This document shows, piece after piece, positions 35,246 to 44,484 of a DNA stretch of 64,000 nt. Below the pieces are notes generated by a model. The model saw only the letters and a list, made by a program, of their open reading frames with translations. It did not search any database and was not told the DNA's origin. Position 1 is the first letter of the stretch; the number at the start of each line of letters is the position of its first letter. The position numbers and the translations under genes are program-made. The DNA is from Nocardioides perillae (GTDB taxonomy: Bacteria; Actinomycetota; Actinomycetes; Propionibacteriales; Nocardioidaceae), in contig NZ_JACCAC010000001.1 of NCBI RefSeq assembly GCF_013409425.1, positions 2,108,001 through 2,172,000 of the forward strand, written 5' to 3'.

Positions 35246-38047
35246 ATGGCGACCCGTACGTCTTCCCCGCCGGGGTCGCGGAGCTCGAGCACGCCGCGTG
35301 GTGGCAGCACCGCCGGCACCTCCAGCACCCGATCCCGGAGTACGACCACCCGCTCGACCACGACCCGTGCGAGCGGGTCGAGCCGCGGCTCCGCCAAGCG
35401 CAGCCCTGCCAAGGGCGGGGCGCCGGCGAAGGGGAAGGCCGCGGCGAAACGGGGGACGAGCAAGGGCCGCCCTGCCCCGCGCGCCGTGCGCACCGGCACG
35501 AACCCGGTCACCGTCGTCCTGCTCGGCCTCGGCCGGGCCGTGGTCGCCGCGTGGCTCGCGGTGGCCCACGGGGTCGGTGCCGTCGTGCGCGGGGTCGGCC
35601 ACTCCGCCCGCGACCTCGACCCGGCGCACCGCCGCGACGGCCTCGCACTGGTGCTCTGCGGTCTCGCGGTCGTCGTCGCGGCCGCCGTCTGGTGGCAGGT
35701 GCCCGGCAGCGTCATGGAGGTCACCCGCACCGTCGTCACCGGCGCCGTCGGCAAGGCCGGCTGGCTCGTGCCGCTGCTGCTGCTCGGCGGCGGCTGGCGC
35801 ACCATGCGCGACCCCGTCGGCGACGCCCCGGCCGGCCGCAAGGTCATCGGATGGACCGCCCTGGCCTGCGGTGTCCTCGGCATCGTCCACGTCGCCAACG
35901 GCGACCCGCAGCCGGTCGCCGGCGACACCAGCGCGCTGCAGACCGCAGGCGGGGCCGTCGGCTTCGTGGTCGCGAGCCTGCTGCTCGACCTGCTGCAGTC
36001 GGCCTACGTCGTGGTGCCGCTGCTCGCCCTCCTCGCCTTCTTCGGGCTGCTGGTCGTCACCTCGACGCCGCTCTACCAGGTGCCGCACCGCCTCGCCGAC
36101 CTGCGTGACCGGCTGCTCGGCCGCGCCGAGCACGCCCCCGACGCCGACGAGCGTCGCGCGGGCGACGACGAGATCGACCCCGACATGGGCGACCCCGCCT
36201 ACGACAGCCCCGTGCTCACCGACCGCGCGACCCGTCGTCGCCAGCGCCGGCGCCTCGACGAGGAGCCGGGGGAGCAGACCGCCGAGCACGACGCGCTCGT
36301 CGACCCGCCCGTCGACGGCGACGAGGCGGGCGCGCCCGACGCCCACGACGCCCTCGACCCCCTCGACGTGGCCCTCGGGCACGGCTCCTCCGCGCTCGGC
36401 AGCCCGGCAGCGGCCGCCGCGGAGGCGGGCCGGCGCGCCGTCGCCGCGAGCGCCGCGGCCCACGCGGCCTCCGGGGACGACACCGCCGAGCCGAGCGACG
36501 ACGACACCTCGGGCGGCCTCGAGCCGCCGCCGCACACCCCGCTGCCCGCGCGCGTCGAGCAGCTCGCGCTCTCCGGCGACATCGCCTACACCCTGCCGGC
36601 CAACGAGGTGCTCAAGCCCGGGTCGGTGCACAAGACCCGCTCCAAGGCCTCCGACGCGGTGGTCGAGCGGCTCACGCAGGTGCTCGACGAGTTCGGCATC
36701 GACGCCCAGGTCACCGGCTACACCCGTGGCCCGACGGTCACCCGCTACGAGGTTGAGCTCGGCCCCGCGGTGAAGGTCGAGAAGGTCACCGCGCTGAGCA
36801 AGAACATCGCGTACGCCGTGGCCTCGGCCGACGTGCGCATCCTCAGCCCGATCCCGGGCAAGTCCGCGATCGGCATCGAGATCCCGAACGTCGACAAGGA
36901 GGTCGTCTCGCTCGGCGACGTGCTGCGCTCCGGCGCGGCCCGCGGCGACCACCACCCGATGGTGGTGGGTCTCGGCAAGGACGTCGAGGGCGGCTTCGTC
37001 GTCGCGAACCTCGCGAAGATGCCGCACCTGCTCGTCGCCGGCGCCACCGGCTCGGGCAAGTCGTCCTTCATCAACTCGATGATCACCTCGATCCTGATGC
37101 GCTCGACGCCCGACGAGGTGCGGATGATCATGGTCGACCCGAAGCGGGTCGAGCTCAACGCCTACGAGGGCATCCCGCACCTGATCACGCCGATCATCAC
37201 CAACCCGAAGAAGGCTGCCGAGGCGCTCGCCTGGGTCGTGCGCGAGATGGACCTGCGCTACGACGACCTCGCCAACTTCGGCTTCCGCCACGTCGACGAC
37301 TTCAACAAGGCGGTGCGGGCGGGCAAGGTGCAGCTGCCGCCCGACAGCGAGCGCGTGCTCGCGCCGTACCCCTACCTCTGCGTCGTCGTCGACGAGCTCG
37401 CCGACCTGATGATGGTCGCGCCGCGCGACGTCGAGGACGCGGTCGTGCGCATCACCCAGCTCGCCCGCGCCGCGGGCATCCACCTGATCCTCGCCACGCA
37501 GCGGCCCTCGGTCGACGTGGTCACCGGCCTGATCAAGGCCAACGTGCCCTCGCGGCTGGCCTTCGCCACCTCGTCGCTGGCCGACAGCCGGGTCATCCTC
37601 GACCAGCCGGGCGCGGAGAAGCTGGTCGGGCAGGGCGACGGCCTGTTCCTGCCGATGGGCGCCTCCAAGCCGGTGCGCGTACAGGGGTCGTGGGTCACCG
37701 AGGCCGAGATCGCGCAGGTCGTCAAGCACTGCAAGGAGCAGCTGCAGCCGACCTACCGCGACGACGTCACCGCCCCGGCCCAGGCCAAGCGCGAGCTCGA
37801 CGACGACATCGGCGACGACCTCGACCTGGTGGTGCAGGCCGTGGAGCTCGTCGTCTCCACGCAGTTCGGCTCGACCTCGATGCTGCAGCGCAAGCTGCGC
37901 GTCGGCTTCGCCAAGGCCGGCCGGTTGATGGACATCCTCGAGTCGCGCGGGGTCGTGGGCCCCAGCGAGGGCTCGAAGGCACGCGACGTGCTGGTCAAGC
38001 CGGACGAGGTCGACGGCGTCATCGCGACGATCCAGGGGGAGATGTGA
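35246..38047 (+). CDS. ftsK: DNA translocase FtsK/SpoIIIE
   Basis: A 933-residue septal DNA pump that moves chromosome ends through the closing division site. The first 80 residues are a Ser/Thr/Arg/Lys-rich cytosolic tail, then about four membrane helices (residues 130-275), a long acidic linker, and the motor from about 440. Walker A is residues 599-606 (GATGSGKS), Walker B lies in [12 protein letters not shown], and [27 protein letters not shown] is the family signature. The C-terminal winged-helix gamma domain, which reads orienting DNA motifs, is present ([27 protein letters not shown]). The ATG has TAGGGT six bases upstream. The stop overlaps the next start by 4 bases. Confidence 0.96.
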   Translation: MATRTSSPPGSRSSSTPRGGSTAGTSSTRSRSTTTRSTTTRASGSSRGSAKRSPAKGGAPAKGKAAAKRGTSKGRPAPRAVRTGTNPVTVVLLGLGRAVVAAWLAVAHGVGAVVRGVGHSARDLDPAHRRDGLALVLCGLAVVVAAAVWWQVPGSVMEVTRTVVTGAVGKAGWLVPLLLLGGGWRTMRDPVGDAPAGRKVIGWTALACGVLGIVHVANGDPQPVAGDTSALQTAGGAVGFVVASLLLDLLQSAYVVVPLLALLAFFGLLVVTSTPLYQVPHRLADLRDRLLGRAEHAPDADERRAGDDEIDPDMGDPAYDSPVLTDRATRRRQRRRLDEEPGEQTAEHDALVDPPVDGDEAGAPDAHDALDPLDVALGHGSSALGSPAAAAAEAGRRAVAASAAAHAASGDDTAEPSDDDTSGGLEPPPHTPLPARVEQLALSGDIAYTLPANEVLKPGSVHKTRSKASDAVVERLTQVLDEFGIDAQVTGYTRGPTVTRYEVELGPAVKVEKVTALSKNIAYAVASADVRILSPIPGKSAIGIEIPNVDKEVVSLGDVLRSGAARGDHHPMVVGLGKDVEGGFVVANLAKMPHLLVAGATGSGKSSFINSMITSILMRSTPDEVRMIMVDPKRVELNAYEGIPHLITPIITNPKKAAEALAWVVREMDLRYDDLANFGFRHVDDFNKAVRAGKVQLPPDSERVLAPYPYLCVVVDELADLMMVAPRDVEDAVVRITQLARAAGIHLILATQRPSVDVVTGLIKANVPSRLAFATSSLADSRVILDQPGAEKLVGQGDGLFLPMGASKPVRVQGSWVTEAEIAQVVKHCKEQLQPTYRDDVTAPAQAKRELDDDIGDDLDLVVQAVELVVSTQFGSTSMLQRKLRVGFAKAGRLMDILESRGVVGPSEGSKARDVLVKPDEVDGVIATIQGEM

Positions 38048-39948
38048 GCGCAGCAGCCCGGTCCCACGAGGGCCACGAGACCGACCGCAGCCACGAGCGC
38101 CCGCTCGGGTTGCGCGGCGTCGACGGGGCGCGTCCCGTGGACGACGCGCCGCAGCCGGCGCCCGCGCTCGAGCCGCTCGAGGTACGCCGCAACGGCGGCC
38201 TCGCGGGTCTCGTGGGCGTGCTGGCGGCCGCCGTCGCCATCGCCTGGCTCGGCCGGGCCACCGCGGGCGGGGGCGCGGTCGCGTGGCTGCTCGCCCTGGG
38301 CACGGCCGCGGTCGCCGCGGCGCACCTGCGCGCGTTCCTCGACGCCCGCACGCCACTGCTCGTCGCCGACACCCTCGGGGTGCGCATCCGGCTCGGCCGC
38401 ACCTGGCGCGGCCTGCCGTGGAGCGCGGTCCGCGCGGTCGAGCACACCCCGTCGCGCGGGCCGCTGCGCGACGGCAGGCTCGTCGTGCACCCGCACGACC
38501 CCGACGGCTTCCTCGACGCCCTCGACGCCGCGGGCCGGCGCCGGGCCGCGCTGGCCTCGCGCCTGCACGGCGCGCCGGTGGCGGTGCCGCTCGGCCTCGC
38601 CACCCGGGTCGTCGGTGCCGACGACCTCGGCCTCGCCCTCGACGCCCTCGCCGACGGCGCCACCGCGGTGGTCGCCGAGCAGGCCGGCGACCCGGCGCCC
38701 GACGCCCCCGCGGCCGAGGAGGCCCGCGAGGCCGGCCGGGCTGACGACCCGGTGGTCGAGGAGGCCCGCCAGGCTGACGACCCGGTGGTCGAGGAGGCCC
38801 GCCAGGGCCGTCTCGAGACCCACGACCCCCGCCCGTGGCTCGCGCGCGGCATCGCCGCGCTCGCCGAGGCCGTGCCGACCCGCGCGCGACGCGGTGCCGA
38901 GGACGCAACCGTCGAGGCCGACGACCCACGCGACGAGGCCGGCGACGCCGAGGTCGAGGTCGCCGCTCCCGTCGCGACGGCGACCCCGGCGCCCGCCCGC
39001 GAGACCAGCGCCGCGCAGCGCACCGAGGTGCACCGCGACCCCGCTCCTGCGGCGCCCAGCGCCGCGGACCTGCTGCCGGAGGGCCGCGAGCTGCGGCGAC
39101 CGGGCAGCGTCGACCTGGTGGAGGAGGCGCCCGTGTGGGGCGACCGGGTGCGCCCGATCGCCACGGCCGGCGAGCCGGTCGCCCCGTTGGTCATCGACGA
39201 CTTCGCGGTCGAGCCGGCGGCCGACCCCGTCGTCGGGCCGGAGCTCGCCGCGGCCCGCACGCGGCTCGGCCTCAGCGTCGACCAGCTCGCGGCGCGCACC
39301 CGCATCCGGCCCCACGTCATCGAGTCCATCGAGGTCGACGACTTCGCCCCCTGCGGCGGCGACTTCTACGCCCGCGGCCACCTCCGCACGCTCGCGCGGG
39401 TCCTCGGCGTCGACGTGGCCCCGCTCCTCGCGGCCTACGACGAGCGCTACGCCCACGCACCCGTGGACGCCCGCCGGGTCTTCGAGGCCGAGCTCGCGAC
39501 CACGCCGCTCGGCTCGATCCGCGGCACCCGCGGCGGGCCCGACTGGTCGGTGCTCGTGGCGGCCTTCATGACCGTCGTGCTCGCGTGGTCGGTCGTGCAG
39601 CTGCTGCTCGACAGCCCGCCGGAGGTGCGCCAGCCCGCCCCGACGCTGCGCAACGGCTCGGGCGGGCTCGGCGGCGGACCCGCCCAGGCCGACCCCGTCG
39701 ACGTCGTCGTCTCGGCCGTGCAGGGCGGCGCGACCGTCGAGGTGCGCGGCGGTGACGGCGAGACCGTCTTCTCCGGCGACATCGCCCACGGCGAGTCCCG
39801 CGCGCTCGAGGTGGTGCCGCCGGTGCAGGTGCGCGCCGACGACGCCGGCGCGGTCACCGCGCGCGTCGACGGAGACGACAAGGGCCGCCTCGGCGAGACG
39901 GGCAGCCCCGCCACCCAGACGTACGTCGTGGCTCGCGGCGACGGCTGA
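38044..39948 (+). CDS. RodZ-like membrane HTH protein with N-terminal extension
   Basis: A 634-residue protein. Residues about 400-470 are a RodZ-type helix-turn-helix ([30 protein letters not shown]...[19 protein letters not shown]). A membrane helix follows near 501-522, then a periplasm-side DUF4115-like domain. RodZ helps place the MreB cytoskeleton in rods. Unlike classical RodZ there is a long N-terminal part: two membrane helices (about 55-105), a PH-like strand region ([24 protein letters not shown]), and an acidic linker with two 33-bp repeats (38740-38805) encoding [14 protein letters not shown] 38044 overlaps the ftsK stop. Cell-shape or division function is inferred. Confidence 0.8.
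   Translation: MSAAARSHEGHETDRSHERPLGLRGVDGARPVDDAPQPAPALEPLEVRRNGGLAGLVGVLAAAVAIAWLGRATAGGGAVAWLLALGTAAVAAAHLRAFLDARTPLLVADTLGVRIRLGRTWRGLPWSAVRAVEHTPSRGPLRDGRLVVHPHDPDGFLDALDAAGRRRAALASRLHGAPVAVPLGLATRVVGADDLGLALDALADGATAVVAEQAGDPAPDAPAAEEAREAGRADDPVVEEARQADDPVVEEARQGRLETHDPRPWLARGIAALAEAVPTRARRGAEDATVEADDPRDEAGDAEVEVAAPVATATPAPARETSAAQRTEVHRDPAPAAPSAADLLPEGRELRRPGSVDLVEEAPVWGDRVRPIATAGEPVAPLVIDDFAVEPAADPVVGPELAAARTRLGLSVDQLAARTRIRPHVIESIEVDDFAPCGGDFYARGHLRTLARVLGVDVAPLLAAYDERYAHAPVDARRVFEAELATTPLGSIRGTRGGPDWSVLVAAFMTVVLAWSVVQLLLDSPPEVRQPAPTLRNGSGGLGGGPAQADPVDVVVSAVQGGATVEVRGGDGETVFSGDIAHGESRALEVVPPVQVRADDAGAVTARVDGDDKGRLGETGSPATQTYVVARGDG
38740..38805 (+). repeat. 33-bp tandem repeat in the RodZ-like gene
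   Basis: Two exact in-frame copies (38740-38772, 38773-38805) encode an 11-residue acidic repeat in the linker between the N-terminal membrane part and the HTH domain. Confidence 0.85.
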
Positions 39949-39966
39949 CGGCGCCCCCGAGCGGCG

Positions 39967-39994
39967 GCCGGGGGAGACCCGGCTCACCCCCGGC
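39967..39994 (+). terminator. Hairpin after the RodZ-like gene
   Basis: GCCGGGGG (39967-39974) pairs with CCCCCGGC (39987-39994) around a 12-base loop, 18 bases after the stop codon. No T-run follows, and a -10-like CATACT for rimO starts 40 bases further on. Confidence 0.5.
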
Positions 39995-40049
39995 GGACCG
40001 CTCGCCGGTTCGACCCCGGCCGGTCGGCGCCGTCATACTCGGGGCAGCC

Positions 40050-41573
40050 ATGACGACCGACACGACGACCACGACCGAGCCCCCCGCCGCGGCCGCCGCC
40101 CTCTCGACGCCGGGCGAGCTGCTCTCGGTCGCCGTCGTGACCCTCGGGTGCGCGCGCAACGAGGTCGACTCCGAGGAGCTCGCGGGCCGGCTCGAGGCGG
40201 GCGGCTTCCGGCTCGTCGGCGACGCCGACGAGGCCGACACCGTCGTCGTCAACACCTGCGGCTTCGTCGAGCAGGCCAAGAAGGACTCCGTCGACACGCT
40301 GCTCGAGGCGGCCGACCTGAAGGAGACGGGCCGCGCACAGGCCGTCGTCGCGGTCGGTTGCCTGGCCGAGCGCTACGGCAAGGACCTCGCCGAGTCGCTG
40401 CCCGAGGCCGACGCGGTACTGGGCTTCGACGACTACCCCGACATCGCCGACCGGCTGCGCTCGATCCTGGCCGGCGAGACCCACCACCCGCACACCCCGC
40501 AAGACCGCCGGCGGCTGCTCCCCATCTCGCCGGTCGAGCGCGACGCGGCCGCCGTGAGCGTGCCGGGCCACGGGGCCACCGCGGTGGCCGCGCCCGACCT
40601 CCCGGCCGGCGTGGCGCCGGCCAGCGGCCCCCGTGCGGTGCGACGCCGCCTCGACGGCGGGCCCACCGCGCCGCTCAAGCTCGCCAGTGGGTGCGACCGC
40701 CGCTGCTCGTTCTGCGCCATCCCCAGCTTCCGCGGGTCGTTCGTGAGCCGCCGCCCCTCCGACGTGCTCGAGGAAGCGCGCTGGCTCGGCGCGCAGGGCG
40801 TGCGCGAGCTCTTCCTCGTGAGCGAGAACTCCACCTCCTACGGCAAGGACCTCGGCGACCTGCGGCTGCTCGAGACGCTGCTGCCGGAGCTGGCGGCGGT
40901 CGAGGGCGTCGCGCGGGTGCGGGTGTCCTACCTCCAGCCCGCCGAGACCCGTGACGGCCTGGTGCAGGCGATCGCCTCGACGCCGGGTGTCGTGCCCTAC
41001 TTCGACCTGTCCTTCCAGCACGCGAGCGCCACGGTGCTGCGCCGGATGCGCCGCTTCGGCGACCCGGAGAGCTTTCTGGGCCTGCTCGAGCGCGTCCGCG
41101 CGCTCGCGCCGCTCGCGGGGGTGCGGTCCAACGTCATCGTCGGCTTCCCCGGCGAGACCGAGGAGGACCTCGAGACCCTCTGCGACTTCCTCGAGGCCGC
41201 CCGGATGGACGTCACCGGCGTCTTCGGCTACTCCGACGAGGACGGCACCGAGGCCGCGACGCTCGACGGCCACCTCGACGACGACGAGGTGCGTGCGCGC
41301 GCCGAGCACGTGACGTCGCTGGTCGAGGAGCTCACCGCGCAGCGCGCCGAGGAGCGGCTCGGCGAGGTGGTCGAGGTGCTCGTCGAGTCCCTGGAAGACG
41401 GAGAGGTGGTCGGCCGCGCCGCCCACCAGGGCCCCGAGGTCGACGGCACGACGGCGCTCGCCCTCGGCGACGACCACGCCCGCCCCGCCGTCGGCGACCT
41501 CGTGCCCGCCACGGTCGTGGCGAGCGAGGGCGTCGACCTGGTCGCGGTCCCGCTGGCCGGAGCGCCCGCGTGA
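40050..41573 (+). CDS. rimO: Ribosomal protein uS12 methylthiotransferase
   Basis: This 507-residue radical-SAM enzyme adds a methylthio group to an aspartate of ribosomal protein S12. The three N-terminal cluster cysteines are in [21 protein letters not shown] and VGCLAERYG. The SAM-cluster motif is [25 protein letters not shown] domain forms the C terminus. About 60 residues of Pro/Ala-rich insert separate the first two domains. A -10-like CATACT (40034-40039) lies ten bases before the ATG, so the leader is only a few bases. pgsA overlaps its stop by 4 bases. Confidence 0.95.
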   Translation: MTTDTTTTTEPPAAAAALSTPGELLSVAVVTLGCARNEVDSEELAGRLEAGGFRLVGDADEADTVVVNTCGFVEQAKKDSVDTLLEAADLKETGRAQAVVAVGCLAERYGKDLAESLPEADAVLGFDDYPDIADRLRSILAGETHHPHTPQDRRRLLPISPVERDAAAVSVPGHGATAVAAPDLPAGVAPASGPRAVRRRLDGGPTAPLKLASGCDRRCSFCAIPSFRGSFVSRRPSDVLEEARWLGAQGVRELFLVSENSTSYGKDLGDLRLLETLLPELAAVEGVARVRVSYLQPAETRDGLVQAIASTPGVVPYFDLSFQHASATVLRRMRRFGDPESFLGLLERVRALAPLAGVRSNVIVGFPGETEEDLETLCDFLEAARMDVTGVFGYSDEDGTEAATLDGHLDDDEVRARAEHVTSLVEELTAQRAEERLGEVVEVLVESLEDGEVVGRAAHQGPEVDGTTALALGDDHARPAVGDLVPATVVASEGVDLVAVPLAGAPA

Positions 41574-42208
41574 GCGGCACGGACGGCGCGGCCGCGCCGA
41601 GCAACTGGAACCTGCCCAACGCGCTGACCGTCCTGCGCATCGTGCTCGTGCCCTTCTTCGGCGCGGCCCTGCTGGTCGACGGCGGCGACTCCGCGACCTG
41701 GCGGCTGGTGGCCTTCGGCCTGTTCGCGGTCGCGATGATCACCGACAAGGTCGACGGCGACCTCGCGCGCTCGCGCGGCCTGGTCACCGACTTCGGCAAG
41801 ATCGCCGACCCGATCGCCGACAAGGCGATCACCGGCATGGCCTTCATCGGTCTCTCGCTGGTCGGCGAGGTCTGGTGGTGGGTCACGGCGCTCGTGCTCC
41901 TGCGCGAGTGGTCGGTGACGCTGCTGCGGCTCTCCGTGCTCAAGCGCGTCGTCATCGCCGCGGCCGACCTCGGCAAGCTCAAGACCACCGTGCAGGCGCT
42001 CGCCCTCGGCGGGCTGACCCTGCCGCTGCTCGACCCCGACCTGCCCGAATCGCTGGTGGTGCCGGGCGAGGTCTTCTGGTGGGTCTCGCAGGCCGCGCTG
42101 GTCGTGGCCGTCGCGCTGACGCTGTGGTCGGGCTACGAGTTCTTCCGGGGCGTGTGGCGCCAGCGCCACCAGCTGCGCGGCGCGTCCGCGACCCCGCCGA
42201 CGGCCTGA
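41570..42208 (+). CDS. pgsA: CDP-diacylglycerol-glycerol-3-phosphate 3-phosphatidyltransferase
   Basis: A 212-residue membrane enzyme that makes phosphatidylglycerophosphate. The CDP-alcohol phosphotransferase motif is intact: [27 protein letters not shown], with the D-x2-DG-x2-AR-x8-G-x3-D-x3-D spacing. [17 protein letters not shown] at the N terminus and [10 protein letters not shown] after the motif are typical. Five to six helices are evident. The GTG start sits in a GTGA overlap with rimO. The rimO-pgsA order is common in actinobacteria. Confidence 0.95.
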   Translation: MSGTDGAAAPSNWNLPNALTVLRIVLVPFFGAALLVDGGDSATWRLVAFGLFAVAMITDKVDGDLARSRGLVTDFGKIADPIADKAITGMAFIGLSLVGEVWWWVTALVLLREWSVTLLRLSVLKRVVIAAADLGKLKTTVQALALGGLTLPLLDPDLPESLVVPGEVFWWVSQAALVVAVALTLWSGYEFFRGVWRQRHQLRGASATPPTA

Positions 42209-42235
42209 CCGGCCGGCTCCCTGCGGTCGCCAACC

Positions 42236-42257
42236 GTTACCGATCCGTTCCCTGGCA
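42236..42257 (+). promoter_or_regulatory. Possible PHO-box-like direct repeat
   Basis: GTTACCGATCC (42236-42246) is followed directly by GTTCCCTGGCA (42247-42257). Two abutting 11-base units starting with GTT plus C-rich bases resemble the PhoP direct-repeat unit of actinobacteria, but the match to GTTCACC is imperfect. It lies about 100 bases before a secreted phosphatase gene. A 16-bp dyad GGTGGTC-TC-GACCACC follows at 42260-42275. Confidence 0.3.
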
Positions 42258-42358
42258 GGGGTGGTCTCGACCACCTCCGTGATGCAAGGTGACCCGCGGT
42301 GTGACCACCCGCCGCGTCGGGCCAGTCCGTCGCGGTCGACCCCTCGGAAGGCACTCTC

Positions 42359-44371
42359 TTGCTCCCTGCACCCGGACACTCGGGCACCGGTGCGCGTCTC
42401 GGACTGCGGTCCCTGACGGCTGCTCTCGGTCTCGGACTCGTCGCCACCCCGCTCGCCTTCGTCGTCTCGCCGGCGTCGGCGGCCGACCCGGTCGACATCA
42501 CGTTGCTCAACATCAACGACTTCCACGGCCGCATCGACGGCAACACCACCAAGGTCGCCACGACGATCGAGACGGCCCGCCGCGAGGCGGGGGAGGCCAA
42601 CACCCTCTTCCTCTCCGCCGGCGACAACATCGGCGCCTCCCTCTTCGCCTCGTCCAACGGCGCCGACGTGCCGACCCTCGACGTCCTCGACGCCCTGGAC
42701 CTGGCCGCCTCGGCGGTCGGCAACCACGAGTTCGACCGTGGCTTCGCCGACCTGGCCGGCCGGGTGCAGGACGAGGCCGACTTCGCCTACCTCGGCGCCA
42801 ACGTCTACCAGCGCGGCACGACGACCCCGGCCCTCGACGAGTACGCCACCTTCGAGGTCGCAGGCGTCACGGTCGGCGTCATCGGCACCGTGACCGAGGA
42901 GACCCCCAGCCTCGTGACCCCGACGGGGATCGAGAGCCTCACCTTCGGCGACCCGGTCGAGGCGACCAACCGTGTGGCCACGCAGCTCACCGACGGCGAC
43001 GAGGCCAACGGCGAGGCCGACGTCGTCGTGGCCGAGTACCACGAGGGAGCCCGCCCGGCGGCCACGCTCGAGGCCGCGGTGGCCGAGGGCGGTGTCTTCG
43101 CCCGCATCGTCCAGGACACCAGCGCCGCGGTGGACGTCATCTTCACCGGCCACACCCACGCGGAGTACGCCTGGACCGCCCCGGTGCCCGGTCAGCCGGG
43201 CCGCACCCGCCCCGTCGTCCAGACAGGCTCCTACGGCGACAACGTCGGCCGCGTGGACCTCGCCTACGACGCCGCCACCGACACCGTCACGGCTGCGGTG
43301 GCCCGCAACGTCGACCGCGCTGCGAGCGCCGACCTGACGCTGCCCCGCGTCGCAGAGGTCAAGGCCATCGTCGACGCGGCGATCGCCGAGGCCGACCGCG
43401 TCGGCAACGTGGCGGTCGGCCGCGTGTCCGACGACGTCACCACCGCCTTCAGCGGGGGCACCTACGGCCCCGACGGCTACACCGGCGGCAAGCGCGACGA
43501 CCGCGAGTCGGAGTCCACGCTGGGCAACCTGGTCGCTGACGCGCTGCGCGACACCCCGATCCCGGCCACGGGCCGCACCGCCGACATCGGCGTCGTCAAC
43601 TCCGGCGGCCTGCGCAACGAGCTGTTCTTCGCCGGCGACCTCTCGACCAGCCCCGAGAACACCGACGGCGTGGTCACCTTCGAGGAGGCCAATGCCGTCC
43701 TGCCCTTCGTCAACAACGTCTCCTACGTCGAGCTGAGCGGCGCGAGCTTCGAGCGGGTGCTCGAGCAGCAGTGGCAGACGACGTTGGACGGCTCCACCCC
43801 GTCGCGAGCCTTCATCCACCTGGGCCTGTCCGACAACGTGCAGACCACCCTGGACCCGTCCCGCCCGCTCGGTGACCGCGTGACCTCGGTGACGATCGAC
43901 GGTGAGCCGCTCGACCCCACGGCGACCTACACGGTGTCCACCTTCTCCTTCCTCGCCGCGGGCGGCGACAACTTCCGCGCCTTCACCGAGGGCGTCGCCA
44001 CGGACACCGGCAAGATCGACCGCGACCTGTGGATCGACGACTTCCTGGGCGACGGCGAGGTCAAGTCGCCCGACTTCGCTCGCCGGCAGGTCTACACCGA
44101 CGCCCCTGCCGTGGTGCGGGCCAAGGAGGAGGTGACCTTCTCCCTGGCGCGCCTCGACCTCACCTCGCTCGGCGCCCCGGCGAACTCGGTGGTCTCGGTG
44201 GCGTTGGTCAAGCCGCAGGGCAACCGCAAGGAGCTCGGCATGTTCCCGGTCGTCGGCGGCGCCGCACACGTGTCCTTCACGGTGCCCGCGGGCGTGCCCC
44301 AGGGCTCCTACCTCGAGGTCCGCGCGCCCGACTCCGGCACGACCTTCGTGGTGCCCGCCGTCCGGCGCTGA
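42359..44371 (+). CDS. Secreted 5'-nucleotidase/metallophosphatase
   Basis: A 670-residue secreted calcineurin-like phosphatase of the UshA/5'-nucleotidase family. Signal peptide at residues 1-41 (AALGLGLVATPLAFVVSPASA). Metal motifs in order are INDFHGRID, SAGDNIGAS, GNHEFDRG and TGHTHAEY. The C-terminal nucleotidase domain has GVVNSGGLRNELFFAGDLS, VTFEEANAVLPFVNNV and the substrate-stacking FLAAGGDNFRAF. A final 90-residue beta domain follows. It likely releases phosphate and nucleosides outside the cell. The start is TTG at 42359, after CGGAAGG; the same ribosome-site wording (CGGAAGG) stands before the next gene. Confidence 0.92.
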   Translation: MLPAPGHSGTGARLGLRSLTAALGLGLVATPLAFVVSPASAADPVDITLLNINDFHGRIDGNTTKVATTIETARREAGEANTLFLSAGDNIGASLFASSNGADVPTLDVLDALDLAASAVGNHEFDRGFADLAGRVQDEADFAYLGANVYQRGTTTPALDEYATFEVAGVTVGVIGTVTEETPSLVTPTGIESLTFGDPVEATNRVATQLTDGDEANGEADVVVAEYHEGARPAATLEAAVAEGGVFARIVQDTSAAVDVIFTGHTHAEYAWTAPVPGQPGRTRPVVQTGSYGDNVGRVDLAYDAATDTVTAAVARNVDRAASADLTLPRVAEVKAIVDAAIAEADRVGNVAVGRVSDDVTTAFSGGTYGPDGYTGGKRDDRESESTLGNLVADALRDTPIPATGRTADIGVVNSGGLRNELFFAGDLSTSPENTDGVVTFEEANAVLPFVNNVSYVELSGASFERVLEQQWQTTLDGSTPSRAFIHLGLSDNVQTTLDPSRPLGDRVTSVTIDGEPLDPTATYTVSTFSFLAAGGDNFRAFTEGVATDTGKIDRDLWIDDFLGDGEVKSPDFARRQVYTDAPAVVRAKEEVTFSLARLDLTSLGAPANSVVSVALVKPQGNRKELGMFPVVGGAAHVSFTVPAGVPQGSYLEVRAPDSGTTFVVPAVRR

Positions 44372-44379
44372 GCTTCACG

Positions 44380-44427
44380 CCGGCCGGGACGGGGCGGAGC
44401 CGTCGCGCTCCGTCCCGCCCCGGCCGG
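44380..44427 (+). terminator. Long hairpin between the two secreted phosphoesterase genes
   Basis: Two 21-base arms (44380-44400 and 44407-44427) pair around a 6-base CGTCGC loop with one mismatch and one G-U pair. It begins 9 bases after the nucleotidase stop. No T-run follows. Confidence 0.75.
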
Positions 44428-44484
44428 TCACTCGCTGGTCCCCTCTCCCTCCCCGCAGCTCCCTCCCTCTCGGAAGGCCCCGTC

